Assembly (NCBI RefSeq): GCF_902826655.1 | Contig: NZ_CADEFR010000007.1 | Coordinates: forward strand, 44,270 to 108,269 | Reading direction: 5' to 3' | DNA length: 64,000 nt | DNA from: an uncultured Methylibium sp. | GTDB lineage: Bacteria > Pseudomonadota > Gammaproteobacteria > Burkholderiales > Burkholderiaceae_C | Shown: positions 32,831 to 46,361 of the stretch, in pieces | How positions within the stretch are numbered: the first letter of the stretch is position 1 | Layout: each line of letters starts with the position of its first letter | Notes under the pieces: generated by a model | What the model was told of the DNA's origin: nothing | Databases searched by the model: none | The model's input: the letters and a program-made list of their open reading frames with translations, nothing else | Position numbers and translations under genes: made by a program

Positions 32831-32836
32831 TATAAT
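32831..32836 (+). promoter_or_regulatory. -10 element upstream of ptsN
   Basis: A perfect TATAAT followed by an AT-rich TTTT lies 61 bp before the ptsN ATG and downstream of the hpf terminator. The best -35 candidate, TCGACT at 32805-32810, is 20 bp away, longer than optimal. The -10 is the strongest match to sigma70 consensus I noticed in the window. Confidence 0.6.
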
Positions 32837-32896
32837 TTTGGGACTCCCGAAGCGAAGCGTCGGCCAAGGCTTTGCCGAAACCGGCGCGCAGATGCG

Positions 32897-33367
32897 ATGA
32901 ATCGTCTCTCCGCCATCCTGCCCGTCGACAACGTGATGGTGGACGCGGATGCCACCAGCAAGAAGCGGGTCTTCGAGCAGGCGGGCCTGCTGTTCGAGAA
33001 CCGCCACGCGATCGCGCGAGCCACGGTCACGGACAACCTGTTCGCCCGCGAGCGGCTCGGCTCCACCGGGCTGGGGCACGGCGTCGCGATCCCGCACGGC
33101 CGCATCAAGGGTCTCAAGAATCCGCTGGCAGCGGTGATCCGGCTGCAGCAGCCGATCGGCTTCGATGCGCCGGACGACGAGCCGGTGTCGCTGCTGATCT
33201 TCCTGCTGGTGCCGGAAGCGGCGACCCAACGCCACCTCGAGATCCTGTCCGAGATCGCCGAACTGCTGAGCGACCGCAGCCTGCGCGACAAGCTCAAGAC
33301 CGAGCCGTCCGCCACGAAGCTGCACGAACTGATCGCCAGCTGGGAACCGCTGAAGTCGGTCGCTTGA
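32897..33367 (+). CDS. ptsN: Nitrogen PTS EIIA component PtsN
   Basis: This phosphoryl acceptor of the regulatory nitrogen PTS has 156 residues. The phosphorylation site is the histidine in GVAIPHGRI (H67), in the conserved EIIA(Fru/Ntr) context. PtsN links nitrogen and carbon status to potassium transport and other processes. It has its own promoter signal and is followed 59 bp later by hprK, matching the betaproteobacterial hpf-ptsN-hprK order. Confidence 0.95.
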   Translation: MNRLSAILPVDNVMVDADATSKKRVFEQAGLLFENRHAIARATVTDNLFARERLGSTGLGHGVAIPHGRIKGLKNPLAAVIRLQQPIGFDAPDDEPVSLLIFLLVPEAATQRHLEILSEIAELLSDRSLRDKLKTEPSATKLHELIASWEPLKSVA

Positions 33368-33426
33368 GCGCCGCGGCGCCCGCGCGTGCGTCGCTGCATA
33401 ACGGCTAGCGCGATCCGAAGCGACCC

Positions 33427-34383
33427 ATGAAGCCCACCGTCATCAGCGCCGAGGCGCTGTTCGAGGCGCACCGCAGCGCGCTCAACTGGGAGTGGCTGGC
33501 CGGTCATGCCCATCCCGAGCGCCGCTTCGACGAGATCGCGGTGCGCGACGCCCAGTCGGCGGCCGATCTGGTCGGCTACCTCAACTACATCCACCCCTAC
33601 CGGGTGCAGATCGTCGGCCGGCGCGAGGTGCGCTACCTCACCGACTCGTCGCCCGAGGATCAGGAACGCCGCATCTCGCGCATCGTGACACTCGAGCCGC
33701 CGGTGCTGATCGTCGCCGACCAGCAGACGCCACCGGACCGGCTGGTCGCGATGTGCGAGCGCGCCGACATTCCGCTGTTCGTCACCGAGGAATCCGCCGG
33801 CCACGTGATCGACGTGCTGCGTGCCCACCTGAGCCAGCACTTCGCCGACCGCACGACGCGCCACGGCGTCTTCATGGACATCCTCGGCCTGGGCGTGCTG
33901 CTCACCGGCGAGTCCGGTCTCGGCAAGAGCGAACTCGGCCTCGAGCTGATTTCGCGCGGGCACGGCCTGGTGGCCGACGACGCGGTGGATCTCTACCGCG
34001 TCTCGCAGACCGCGATCGAGGGCCGCTGCCCTGATCTGCTGCTGAACCTGCTGGAAGTGCGCGGCATCGGCCTGCTCGACATCAAGGCCATCTTCGGCGA
34101 GACGGCCGTACGCCGGAAGATGCGCCTGAAGCTCATCGTCCACCTGGTGCGCAAGGAGACGATGGAGCGCGAGTTCGAGCGCCTGCCCTACGAGCCGCTC
34201 TATGAAGACGTGCTCGACGTCCCGGTGCGCAAGGCGGTGATCGCGGTCGATGCCGGCCGCAACCTGGCGGTGCTGGTCGAAGCAGCGGTGCGCAACACCA
34301 TCCTGCAGCTGCGCGGCATCGACACCTACAAGGAGTTCATCGCGCGCCACCGCGTCGCGATGGAAGGCGACGAGCCGGCCTGA
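33427..34383 (+). CDS. hprK: HPr kinase/phosphorylase
   Basis: This enzyme phosphorylates or dephosphorylates HPr (or NPr) on serine. The 318-residue protein has the P-loop GESGLGKS at residues 161-168. It also has the HPrK signature [23 protein letters not shown]. The N-terminal regulatory domain is intact. In Betaproteobacteria it works with an incomplete PTS as a regulatory device. It converges on fur with an 18-bp gap. Confidence 0.95.
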   Translation: MKPTVISAEALFEAHRSALNWEWLAGHAHPERRFDEIAVRDAQSAADLVGYLNYIHPYRVQIVGRREVRYLTDSSPEDQERRISRIVTLEPPVLIVADQQTPPDRLVAMCERADIPLFVTEESAGHVIDVLRAHLSQHFADRTTRHGVFMDILGLGVLLTGESGLGKSELGLELISRGHGLVADDAVDLYRVSQTAIEGRCPDLLLNLLEVRGIGLLDIKAIFGETAVRRKMRLKLIVHLVRKETMEREFERLPYEPLYEDVLDVPVRKAVIAVDAGRNLAVLVEAAVRNTILQLRGIDTYKEFIARHRVAMEGDEPA

Positions 34384-34401
34384 CCCGACGGCCGGGCCGC
34401 G

Positions 34402-34836
34402 CTACTTGCGCGCCGGCCGATGCGGGCAGTCCTTCTTGATGCAGTTGGCGTACAGCGACAGCGCGTGCTCCTGCAGCGAGAAGCCGCGCGTCTGGGCCAC
34501 CAGGCGCTGACGCGCCTCGATCTCGGCGTCGAAGAACTCCTCGACCCGCCCACAGTCCAGGCACACCAGATGGTCGTGGTGCTGGCCCTCGTTGAGCTCG
34601 AACACCGACTTGCCGGACTCGAAGTGGTTGCGCGACAGGATGCCCGCCTGCTCGAACTGCATCAGCACACGGTAGACCGTCGCCAGACCGATGTCCGAGT
34701 GCTCGGCCAGCAGGGTCTTGTAGACATCCTCGGCCGTCAGGTGTCGCACGGCCGACGTCTGGAACACCTCCAGGATCTTGATGCGCGGCAGCGTGGCCTT
34801 CAATCCGCTGCTCTTCAGGTCGTCGGCATGGCTCAT
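34402..34836 (-). CDS. fur: Ferric uptake regulator Fur
   Basis: This is an iron-responsive repressor of 144 residues. The winged-helix domain contains [11 protein letters not shown] and [18 protein letters not shown]. The dimerisation domain has the metal-binding [16 protein letters not shown] and a C-terminal Cys pair (CIKKDC). The divergent bamE neighbour is a standard fur context in Betaproteobacteria. Sequence and context point to Fur proper rather than Zur or PerR. Confidence 0.96.
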   Translation of the reverse strand: MSHADDLKSSGLKATLPRIKILEVFQTSAVRHLTAEDVYKTLLAEHSDIGLATVYRVLMQFEQAGILSRNHFESGKSVFELNEGQHHDHLVCLDCGRVEEFFDAEIEARQRLVAQTRGFSLQEHALSLYANCIKKDCPHRPARK

Positions 34837-34958
34837 CGGCGGGTCCTCGGGGCCCGAGGGGCTCCACTAGAATTGCACCGATCATATCGAGCCCGGGCTG
34901 CCCGCCGCGGGTGTTCGCCGCGCCAGGCGCGGCAGCCAGCCCCGCCCCCCGACCCGCC
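34837..34958. promoter_or_regulatory. Divergent fur/bamE promoter region
   Basis: TAGAAT at 34868-34873 is a reasonable plus-strand -10 for bamE. The AT-rich ATCATATCGA just downstream could serve either direction. No -35 stands out and I see no clear Fur box. Confidence 0.4.
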
Positions 34959-35501
34959 ATGCGTCCCGTGCACCTCGTCCGCTTCCTGGCCTTGACGGCC
35001 GCCGGGCTGCTCGCTGGCTGCGGCTCGCTGCAGTCGACCGACAGCCTGTTCGGCCTCGTCACCCCGTACCGCATCGAGGTCGTCCAGGGCAACGTGGTGA
35101 CCAAGGAGATGGCGGCCGTCATCAAGCCCGGCATGAGCCGCGCCGAGGTGCGCGACGTGCTGGGCTCGCCGCTGCTGACCGACATCTTCCATGCCGACCG
35201 CTGGGACTACGTCTTCACGATCCGGCGCCAGGGCGCGGCCTACCAGCAGCGCCGCGTGACCGTGCTGTTCGAGGGCGAAGGCCTCAAGTCCTTCGAGGCC
35301 GACGAGTTGCCGAGCGAGCGCGAGTTCGTGGTCTCCATCGACACCCGCAAGACCCAGGCTCGCAGCGTCCCCACGCTGGCGCTGAACGACGAGCAGCTCA
35401 AGGCCCTGCCGCTGCCCGCCAAGCCCGCGACGGCGACCCCCGCCGCCACGAGCGAACCCCAGGGTCCGGCGCGCAGCTACCCGCCGCTGGAGCCGCAGTG
35501 A
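34959..35501 (+). CDS. bamE: Outer membrane assembly lipoprotein BamE
   Basis: This is a small subunit of the beta-barrel assembly machine, 180 residues. The signal peptide ends at a lipobox (LLAG|C) near residue 20. The SmpA/OmlA domain follows ([23 protein letters not shown] ... [13 protein letters not shown]). A proline- and alanine-rich C-terminal tail extends beyond the E. coli length, usual for Burkholderiales. I chose the ATG just before the signal peptide. The stop overlaps the GTG start of dapB. Confidence 0.94.
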   Translation: MRPVHLVRFLALTAAGLLAGCGSLQSTDSLFGLVTPYRIEVVQGNVVTKEMAAVIKPGMSRAEVRDVLGSPLLTDIFHADRWDYVFTIRRQGAAYQQRRVTVLFEGEGLKSFEADELPSEREFVVSIDTRKTQARSVPTLALNDEQLKALPLPAKPATATPAATSEPQGPARSYPPLEPQ

Positions 35502-36340
35502 CGACCGCCGTGGGCGGCGCGGCTCGCCGACGCGTGGCCATCACCGGCGCCTCGGGTCGCATGGGGCGCATGCTGATCGAGGCCATCCTCGCGACGGACG
35601 ACTGCGTGCTGGCCGCCGCGCTGGACCTGCCCGGCAACCCGGCCCTCGGCCAGGATGCCGCGGCCTTCCTGGGCCAGACCAGCGGCGTGGCGATCAGCGC
35701 CGACCTGCACGCTGCGCTGTCGCAGGCCGACGTGCTCATCGATTTCACGCGGCCCGAGGGCACGCTCGCCCACCTGCGTGCCTGCCGCGAACTCGGCGTT
35801 CAGCTCGTGATCGGCACGACCGGCTTCGACGCCGCCGGCAAGGCCGAGATCGCCGCCGCCGCCGAGCAGGTCGCGATCGTGATGGCGCCCAACATGAGCG
35901 TCGGGGTCAATGTCGTGCTGCAGCTGCTGTCGACGGCCGCCAAGGCGCTGGCGGAGGGCTACGACATCGAGATCATCGAAGCTCACCACCGCCACAAGGT
36001 CGATGCGCCGAGCGGCACCGCGCTGAAGATGGGCGAGGTCGTCGCCGCCGCGCTCGGCCGCGACCTGAAGGACTGCGCGGTCTACGGTCGCGACGGCGTG
36101 ACCGGCGAGCGCGATCCGTCGACCATCGGCTTCGCCACCGTGCGCGGCGGCGACATCGTCGGCGACCACACGGTGCTGTTCGCCGGCACCGGCGAGCGCA
36201 TCGAGATCACGCACAAGTCCTCGAGCCGTGCGACCTACGCGCAAGGCAGCCTGCGCGCCGTGCGCTTCCTCGCCGGTCGTCGGACCGGCCTGTACGGCAT
36301 GGACGCCGTGCTGGGTCTGCCGGCGGCGCAGCCGGCCTGA
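35498..36340 (+). CDS. dapB: 4-hydroxy-tetrahydrodipicolinate reductase
   Basis: This enzyme reduces the heterocyclic lysine/diaminopimelate intermediate with NAD(P)H. The 280-residue protein has the Rossmann motif [11 protein letters not shown] near residue 15. The catalytic/substrate-binding segment [19 protein letters not shown] is intact. The GTG start overlaps the bamE stop (GTGA). The bamE-dapB linkage is conserved in Betaproteobacteria. Confidence 0.96.
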   Translation: MTTAVGGAARRRVAITGASGRMGRMLIEAILATDDCVLAAALDLPGNPALGQDAAAFLGQTSGVAISADLHAALSQADVLIDFTRPEGTLAHLRACRELGVQLVIGTTGFDAAGKAEIAAAAEQVAIVMAPNMSVGVNVVLQLLSTAAKALAEGYDIEIIEAHHRHKVDAPSGTALKMGEVVAAALGRDLKDCAVYGRDGVTGERDPSTIGFATVRGGDIVGDHTVLFAGTGERIEITHKSSSRATYAQGSLRAVRFLAGRRTGLYGMDAVLGLPAAQPA

Positions 36341-36349
36341 GCGCTCGCC

Positions 36350-37018
<669 letters not shown>

Positions 37019-37020
37019 GC

Positions 37021-37452
<432 letters not shown>

Positions 37453-37526
37453 GCCCGCGCGCCCGCGGGCCGCACCCTAGAATCCGGCCAGCCTTTCGAG
37501 ACGGCAGTTCCACTGCCGCAGCCTGC
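37453..37526 (+). promoter_or_regulatory. leuS promoter and leader hairpins
   Basis: A GC-rich inverted repeat (GCCCGCG at 37453-37459, CGCGGGC at 37464-37470) follows the exbD stop without a T-tract. TAGAAT at 37478-37483 is a reasonable -10. Between it and the leuS ATG is a second perfect hairpin, CGGCAGT (37502-37508) and ACTGCCG (37512-37518) with a 3-base loop. It ends 8 bases before the start codon, close enough to affect ribosome binding. Confidence 0.5.
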
Positions 37527-40186
<2,660 letters not shown>

Positions 40187-40187
<1 letters not shown>

Positions 40188-40693
40188 TGCCGCTGCACCG
40201 CCGCCGCGCCCTGCAGCTCGCGGCCGCGGCATGGGTTGCGCAGCTGGCGGCCTGCGGCTTCCAGCTGCGCCGCCCGCCGACGCTCGCCTTCGCGAGCGTG
40301 CAGCTGGTCGGTTTTCCGCAGCGCTCGCCCTTCACCGAGCAGTTGAAGCGCGCCATCGAGGCCAGCGGCAGCACCCGCGTCGTCGAGTCGCCGGCGCAGG
40401 CCCAGGTGGTGCTCGAGGCGCTGGAGGACGTGCGCGACAAGTCGGTCGCCGCGCAGACTGCCGCCGGGCAGGTGCGCGAGTTCACGCTGCGCACGCGGCT
40501 CCGGTTCCGGCTGCGCACGCCGGCCGGCCGGGTGCTGATCCGCGACACCGAGTTGCTGCTGAGCCGCGACATGAGCTACAACGAGAGCAACGCCCTCGCC
40601 AAGGAGCAGGAGGAAGCGATGCTCTACCGCGGCATGCAGAGCGACATCGTCGACCAGGTGATGCGCCAGCTGGCGGCCGTGCCGCCGCTCTGA
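40187..40693 (+). CDS. lptE: LPS assembly lipoprotein LptE
   Basis: This outer-membrane lipoprotein plugs the LptD barrel for LPS export. It has 168 residues with an arginine-led signal (LHRRRALQLAAAAWVAQLAAC) ending in a lipobox. The mature start CGFQLRRP is the LptE signature. The C-terminal YNESNALAKEQEEAMLYRGMQSDIVDQ is conserved. The start codon shares one base with the leuS stop. Its partner lptD is also in this window, in the lptD-surA-rsmA operon. Confidence 0.93.
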
Positions 40694-40709
40694 GCCCTGC
40701 CGCCACCGC

Positions 40710-41789
40710 ATGCAGCTCAAGCCCGACCAGCTCGCCGCGCACCTGCAGAAGGGCCTGAAGCCGCTTTACACGCTGCACGGCGACGAGCCGCTGCTGGCCC
40801 TGGAGGCCGCCGATGCGATCCGTGCCGCCGCACGCAGCGCCGGCCACACCGAGCGCGAGGTCCATCACGTCGCCGGCGCGCACTTCGACTGGAGCTCCCT
40901 GCTGGGCGCCGCCAGCTCGATGAGCCTGTTCGCCGAGGCCAAGATCGTCGAGATCCGCATCCCTTCGGGCAAGCCCGGCAAGGACGGCTCGCAGGCGCTG
41001 CAGCACTACTGCGAGCACCTGCCCGAAGGCGTCGTCACGCTGGTCACGCTGCCGCGGCTGGACCGCCAGCAGTCCACCAGTGCCTGGTTCGGTGCGCTCG
41101 ATGTCGCCGGGGTGACACTGCGGCTCGATCCGGTCGAGCGCGCTGCGCTGCCGCAGTGGCTGGCGCAGCGCCTCAAGGCCCAGGGGCAGCGCGTCGCCGA
41201 GGGCGAGGAAGGGCAGCGCACGCTGGCCTTCTTCGCCGACCGCGTCGAGGGCAACCTGCTCGCGGCCCAGCAGGAACTGACCAAGCTCGGCCTGCTCTAC
41301 CCGCCCGGCGCGCTGAGCCTCGAGCAGGTCGAGGCCGCGGTGCTGAACGTGGCGCGCTACAGCGTCTTCAAGCTCGGCGAGGCGGTGCTGGCCGGCCAGG
41401 TGCCGCGGGTGCTGCGCATGCTGGAGGGCCTGCGCGCCGAGGGCGAGGCGGCCGTGCTCGTGCACTGGACGCTGGCCGAGGACATCCGGGCGCTCAAGCG
41501 CTGCAAGGATGCCGTCGCCGGAGGCAAGCCGCTGCCGATGGCGCTGCGCGAAAACCGAATCTGGGGCGCGAAGGAAAGGCTGTTCGAGCGCGCCCTGCCG
41601 CTGCTGACGGCCGGCACGCTGGAGCATCTGCTCGCCGCCGCGCATGTCTGCGACGGCCTGGTGAAGGGCCTGAAGCACCCGCAGTGGCCGACCGACCCCT
41701 GGGCCGGGCTGCAGCGCCTGGCCTTGCAGCTTGCCGCGCCGATGCAGCCGGCCGGCGGCGGGAGCCGTCGCCTCGTGCTGCAGGCCTAG
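40710..41789 (+). CDS. holA: DNA polymerase III delta subunit
   Basis: This subunit of the clamp loader opens the beta clamp. The 359-residue protein has the HolA opening (LYTLHGDEPLLALEAADAIR) and the collar-domain segment RYSVFKLGEAVLAGQVPRVLRMLEGL. The leuS-lptE-holA order is widespread in Betaproteobacteria and Gammaproteobacteria. Length is normal. Confidence 0.95.
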   Translation: MQLKPDQLAAHLQKGLKPLYTLHGDEPLLALEAADAIRAAARSAGHTEREVHHVAGAHFDWSSLLGAASSMSLFAEAKIVEIRIPSGKPGKDGSQALQHYCEHLPEGVVTLVTLPRLDRQQSTSAWFGALDVAGVTLRLDPVERAALPQWLAQRLKAQGQRVAEGEEGQRTLAFFADRVEGNLLAAQQELTKLGLLYPPGALSLEQVEAAVLNVARYSVFKLGEAVLAGQVPRVLRMLEGLRAEGEAAVLVHWTLAEDIRALKRCKDAVAGGKPLPMALRENRIWGAKERLFERALPLLTAGTLEHLLAAAHVCDGLVKGLKHPQWPTDPWAGLQRLALQLAAPMQPAGGGSRRLVLQA

Positions 41790-41927
41790 GGCCCGTCGAC
41801 GCGACCCGACGGGACGGGGAAGGCACGAGTGTGCGATTTGCGCGTGGTATTCGTGCAGGAATGCGGGCCGCCGCGGATCCCCCTGATCGACACTGCGTGG
41901 AGATTGCCGCGATCATCGCGTTCATGC

Positions 41928-41945
41928 GGGCCGCTACAGCGGCCC
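41928..41945 (+). terminator. Hairpin after holA / in the leader of the cupredoxin gene
   Basis: GGGCCGCT and AGCGGCCC form a perfect 8-bp stem with a 2-base centre. It is followed by GTCTCCTTGTC, not a full T-tract. It could end holA transcription weakly or act as a leader structure, since the next start codon is 12 bases downstream. Confidence 0.4.
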
Positions 41946-41956
41946 GTCTCCTTGTC

Positions 41957-42595
41957 ATGAGACCCATGCAGCTGATCCTGCCCCGTCCCCGTCGTTTCGG
42001 CCTGCTCGCCGCGCTGTGTGCGCTGGGCGGGTCGGCCATTCCGGCGATCCCGTCGCAGGCGGTGCCGCTGACGGTGATCGTCAACGACGAGAACGGCCAG
42101 CCGCTCGCCAATGCCGTCGTCAGCATCCAGGTGCAGGGCGCCGCGGCCCGGGCCGCCACCAGCGCGCGTGCCGAGCTGGCCCAGCGCGGCAAGCGTTTCG
42201 TCCCCTCGGTGCTGGTGGTGCAGACCGGCACGGCCGTGCAGTTCCCGAACTTCGACACGGTGCGCCACCACGTCTATTCGTTCTCGCAGGTGAAGACCTT
42301 CGAGCTCAAGCTCTATGCCGGCACGCCTACGGCGCCGATCGTGTTCGACAAGGCGGGGACCGCCATCCTCGGCTGCAACATCCACGACAAGATGTCCGCC
42401 CACGTGCGCGTGGTCGACACGCCCTACTTCGCCACCACCGACGCCAATGGCCGCGCACAGATCGACCTGCCGCCCGGCGAGCACACGCTCTCGACCTGGC
42501 ATCCGGGCCTGGCGGCCGAACTGCCGGCGCCGAGCCAGCCGGTTCGCATCGGCAGCGACGCGGCCAAGTTGACAGTCCGCCTGAAGGCCTCGTGA
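41957..42595 (+). CDS. Exported cupredoxin-like protein (methylamine utilization-type)
   Basis: This is a 212-residue exported protein with a signal peptide ending near PSQA. An Ig-like N-terminal part (VNDENGQPLANAVVSIQVQG) precedes a plastocyanin-like domain. The likely type 1 copper ligands are a His in VRHHVYSF, and Cys, His and Met in LGCNIHDKM. Similar proteins are annotated as methylamine utilization proteins and are commonly paired with a GGDEF-EAL gene, as here 1 bp downstream. It may carry copper or electrons to a sensor; this is inferred. Starts at 41924 or 41966 are also possible. Confidence 0.75.
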   Translation: MRPMQLILPRPRRFGLLAALCALGGSAIPAIPSQAVPLTVIVNDENGQPLANAVVSIQVQGAAARAATSARAELAQRGKRFVPSVLVVQTGTAVQFPNFDTVRHHVYSFSQVKTFELKLYAGTPTAPIVFDKAGTAILGCNIHDKMSAHVRVVDTPYFATTDANGRAQIDLPPGEHTLSTWHPGLAAELPAPSQPVRIGSDAAKLTVRLKAS

Positions 42596-42596
42596 C

Positions 42597-45056
42597 ATGG
42601 CCTTGCCGGCCTTCCTGTCGCCGAAGAGCCTGCAGTTCCGGATCGTCGCGCTCTTCCTCGGCCTGCTGCTGGTGGTGCAGGTCGCCAGCCTGCTGCTGAT
42701 CGGCAACAGCATCAACGTCAACGCGCGCGCCTCGGTGAACGCCGAACTGCGCACCGGCGAGCGCGTGTTCGAGCGCCTGCTGGCACAGAACGCCAGCCAG
42801 CTGACCGACGCCTCGCGCCTGCTGGCCGCCGACTTCGGCTTCCGCGCGGCGGTGGCCAGCAACGACGGCGCCACGCTGGTGTCGGCCCTGGCCAACCAGG
42901 GCGAGCGCATCGGCGCCAACCTCGCCCTCTTCACCGACGCGCAGTTCCGCCTGAAGGCGGCGACGCGCGAGGGGGCCGACCGCTTCCTGCCGGCGCTGAC
43001 GCGCGCGGCCACCGCCCCCGCCACCGACACCGCGCCGAAGCTGGTGCTGCAGGACGGCCAGGCCTACCAGCTGGTCGCCGTGCCGGTGAAGGCGCCGTTG
43101 ACGATCGGCTGGGTCGGTATGGGGTTCCGCGTCGAGGCGCCGCTGCTGCGCGAGATGCGGCAGCTGTCGTCGATCGAGGTCGCCCTGATCCGCCAGCGCG
43201 AGGACTCGGGACGCTGGGAAGTCATCCAGTCCACGCTCGGCGCCGACGCCGTCGAGGCCTTCACCGCCAGCTGGCTGCGCGCTCGCACCGCTGCGGGCGC
43301 CGGCGACGCCGCCGTCAGCGATCGCAACCTCAAGCTGGACCTCGTGGCCACCGGCCCGAACGCGCTGAGCGGCCAGGTGCTGGCGCGCGAGATGCTGCTC
43401 GGGCGCGACGGCGACCGGCAGACCGTCGCGGTGCTGATGCGCTCGCTCGACGAGGCCACCGCGCCCTACCAGCGCCTGCAGTACATCCTGCTGGCCTTCA
43501 CGCTTCTGGCGATCGCCGTGTTCGCGGTCGGCAGCGTGCTGACCGCCCAGCGCATCACGACGCCGCTGCGCGCGCTGACGCGTTCGGCCGGCCGGCTGGG
43601 CCAGGGCCACTACGAGGCGCCGGTGCGCGTCAAGGGCGGCGGCGACGAGATCGACGAACTGGCGCGGACCTTCGAGGCCATGCGCCAGGCGGTGCGCGAG
43701 CGCGAACGCGAGGTCAACCGCCTGGCCTACGAGGACGGCCTGACCCAGCTGCCCAATCGCGAGCGCTTCCGCGCCGACCTGCGCGAGGCGCTCGACGAAG
43801 CACGGGAAGAGCGAACCCAGTTCGCCGTGCTGATGCTGGACCTCGACCGCTTCAAGCATGTCAACGACGTGCTCGGCCACCGCTTCGGCGACCGCCTGCT
43901 GCGCCAGGTGGCGTTGCGGCTGGCGCGTGAGGTGCGCCCCAGCAGCGACGTGCTGGCCCGCCTCGGCGGCGACGAGTTCGCGCTGCTGCTGCCCGGTGCC
44001 GACACCGACATGGCGCGCGATGTGGCGCAACGCATCCTGCGGTCCTTCGAGCAGCCGATCACGCTGGACGACCACACGGTCGACCTCGGGGCCGGCATCG
44101 GCATCGCCTGCCACCCGGCGCACGGCCGCGAGGCCGACCTGCTGCTGGCCCATGCCGAAGTCGCGATGTACGCTGCCAAGCAGCGCCAGCTCGGTGTCGT
44201 CGTCTACGACCCGGTGCTCGACAGCGCCAGCGATGCCTCGCTCTCGCTGCTGAGCGAGCTGCGCGTCGCGGTCGAGCAGCAGCAGCTGCGCCTCTACCTG
44301 CAGCCCAAGATCGCCCTGGCCTCCGGCGCGGTGATCGGTGCCGAGGCGCTGGTGCGCTGGCAGCACCCGACGCGCGGCTTGGTGCCGCCCGCCAAGTTCA
44401 TCCCCTTCGCCGAGCAGACCGGCTTCATCCGCGTGCTGAGCGCCTGGATGGTGGAGCGCAGCGCGCAGTTGCTGCGCCAGCTCAACGGCGGCGGCACGAC
44501 GCTGAAGCTGTCGGTCAACCTGTCGACGCGCGACCTGCTCGACCAGGACCTGCCGGGCAAGCTGCAGCGCCTGCTCGAGACCCAGGCCATCGACCCGCGC
44601 ACGCTGTGCCTCGAGATCACCGAGAGCGCGATCATGGACGACCCGCAGCGCGCCTTGCAGACGCTGGAGCGCCTGCACGGCCAGGGCCTGCGCCTGTCGA
44701 TCGACGACTTCGGCACCGGCTACTCGTCGCTGGCCTACCTGAAGCGCCTGCCGGTGCACGAGCTGAAGATCGACCAGAGCTTCGTGATGAACATGGAGCG
44801 CGATCTGGACGACGCGAAGATCGTGCGGTCCACGGTCGACCTCGCGCACAACCTGGGCCTCAACGTCGTGGCCGAGGGCATCGAGACGCCCAAGGCCTGG
44901 AAGATGCTGCAGGCGCTCGGCTGCGACGAGGCGCAGGGCTACTACGTCGCCAAGCCCATGCCCGAGGCGCTGTTCGCCGGCTGGATCCGCGACTGGACGG
45001 CGCCGCAGCTGCAGTCGGTGCGGCTGGACTCGGGCTTCAGCCGGCTCGCGACCTGA
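42597..45056 (+). CDS. Membrane-bound GGDEF-EAL cyclic-di-GMP protein with HAMP domain
   Basis: This is an 819-residue signalling protein. Two transmembrane helices (near residues 10-35 and 295-315) flank a periplasmic double-Cache-like sensor, followed by HAMP, GGDEF and EAL. The diguanylate cyclase motif is intact (ARLGGDEFALLL, near residue 457), but the inhibitory RxxD I-site reads PSSD. The phosphodiesterase set is intact: EALVRW near residue 582, EITESAIM, DDFGTGYSSL and VVAEGIET. It could have both activities. The cupredoxin-like protein one base upstream may feed its periplasmic sensor. Confidence 0.92.
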   Translation: MALPAFLSPKSLQFRIVALFLGLLLVVQVASLLLIGNSINVNARASVNAELRTGERVFERLLAQNASQLTDASRLLAADFGFRAAVASNDGATLVSALANQGERIGANLALFTDAQFRLKAATREGADRFLPALTRAATAPATDTAPKLVLQDGQAYQLVAVPVKAPLTIGWVGMGFRVEAPLLREMRQLSSIEVALIRQREDSGRWEVIQSTLGADAVEAFTASWLRARTAAGAGDAAVSDRNLKLDLVATGPNALSGQVLAREMLLGRDGDRQTVAVLMRSLDEATAPYQRLQYILLAFTLLAIAVFAVGSVLTAQRITTPLRALTRSAGRLGQGHYEAPVRVKGGGDEIDELARTFEAMRQAVREREREVNRLAYEDGLTQLPNRERFRADLREALDEAREERTQFAVLMLDLDRFKHVNDVLGHRFGDRLLRQVALRLAREVRPSSDVLARLGGDEFALLLPGADTDMARDVAQRILRSFEQPITLDDHTVDLGAGIGIACHPAHGREADLLLAHAEVAMYAAKQRQLGVVVYDPVLDSASDASLSLLSELRVAVEQQQLRLYLQPKIALASGAVIGAEALVRWQHPTRGLVPPAKFIPFAEQTGFIRVLSAWMVERSAQLLRQLNGGGTTLKLSVNLSTRDLLDQDLPGKLQRLLETQAIDPRTLCLEITESAIMDDPQRALQTLERLHGQGLRLSIDDFGTGYSSLAYLKRLPVHELKIDQSFVMNMERDLDDAKIVRSTVDLAHNLGLNVVAEGIETPKAWKMLQALGCDEAQGYYVAKPMPEALFAGWIRDWTAPQLQSVRLDSGFSRLAT

Positions 45057-45076
45057 CCGGCCGCGCCGCCGTGCCG

Positions 45077-45430
<354 letters not shown>

Positions 45431-45437
45431 GGCGGCG

Positions 45438-46361
45438 TCAGTAGCCGCGCGCGCGATCCACCAGGTGCGCGAGCGGGCGCCCGTCGCGCAGCGCGCGCAG
45501 GTTGTCGGCCACGACCCGGGCGGCGCTGCGTGGATCGGTCTGCGCAGCGGCATGCGGCAGCACCACCACGCGCGGATGCGACCAGAACGGGTGGCCGGGC
45601 GGCAGCGGTTCGGTCGCGAACACGTCGAGGACCGCCTGCCGCAGGTGGCCCGCATCGAGCGCCGCCAGCAGGTCGGCCTCGACCACATGCGCGCCGCGCG
45701 CGAGGTTGACGAAGCCGGCCCGCGGCTTCATGCGGGCCAGGCGCGCCGCATCGAAGAGCCGGTGCGTCGCCGGCGTCAGTGGCAGCAGGTTCACGACCAC
45801 GTCGGCCTGCGCCAGCACGCCGTCGAGGGTTGCGTCGCCCGCGTGGGTCTCGACGCCGTCCAGCGCCTGCGGCCGCGCACTCCAGCCCAGCACGCGATAG
45901 CCCTGGGCCGCGATGCGCAGCGCCGCGGTCCGCCCCATCTGGCCGAGGCCCAGCACGGCGACGGTCGTCTCATCGGCGCGTCGCTGCGCATGCGGCGACC
46001 AGCGCCCTTCGCGCTGCAGACGGGCATAGCGGAAGCTGCCGCGGTGCAGGGACAGCACCGCCCACAGCGCGGTCTCGGCCATCGCCGCGTTCATCGCCGG
46101 ATCGACCATGCGGGCGACCGGCACGCCCGGCGGCAGGGCCGGGTCGGCCAGCAGGCGCTCGACCCCGGCCCACAGCGACTGGACCAGCCGCAGGCGCGGC
46201 AGTCCGGCCAGGGCCCCGGCCGACGGGTTGGCCACGATGGCGACATCGACCTCGCCGTCGTCGGCCTCGACGAGGCGCTCGCCCGGCAAGGCCTGCAAGA
46301 GCGCCGGGCGCCACTGCGCCCAGTCCGAGGTGTCGAAGTCGCAGGCGAGCAGGACGCTCAC
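45438..46361 (-). CDS. D-isomer 2-hydroxyacid dehydrogenase (glyoxylate/hydroxypyruvate reductase A-like)
   Basis: This is an NAD(P)H-dependent reductase of 307 residues. The cofactor-binding motif is VLGLGQMGRTAALR. The family signature NLARGAHVVEADLL and the catalytic His in VVLPHAAAQTDP are present. The short N-terminal domain and LPHAAAQTDPRSAARV ending fit the GhrA group. The GTG start overlaps the pncC stop by four bases. It is the last gene of a thiL-pgpA-pncC group and converges on the atpE-like gene. Confidence 0.88.
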   Translation of the reverse strand: MSVLLACDFDTSDWAQWRPALLQALPGERLVEADDGEVDVAIVANPSAGALAGLPRLRLVQSLWAGVERLLADPALPPGVPVARMVDPAMNAAMAETALWAVLSLHRGSFRYARLQREGRWSPHAQRRADETTVAVLGLGQMGRTAALRIAAQGYRVLGWSARPQALDGVETHAGDATLDGVLAQADVVVNLLPLTPATHRLFDAARLARMKPRAGFVNLARGAHVVEADLLAALDAGHLRQAVLDVFATEPLPPGHPFWSHPRVVVLPHAAAQTDPRSAARVVADNLRALRDGRPLAHLVDRARGY

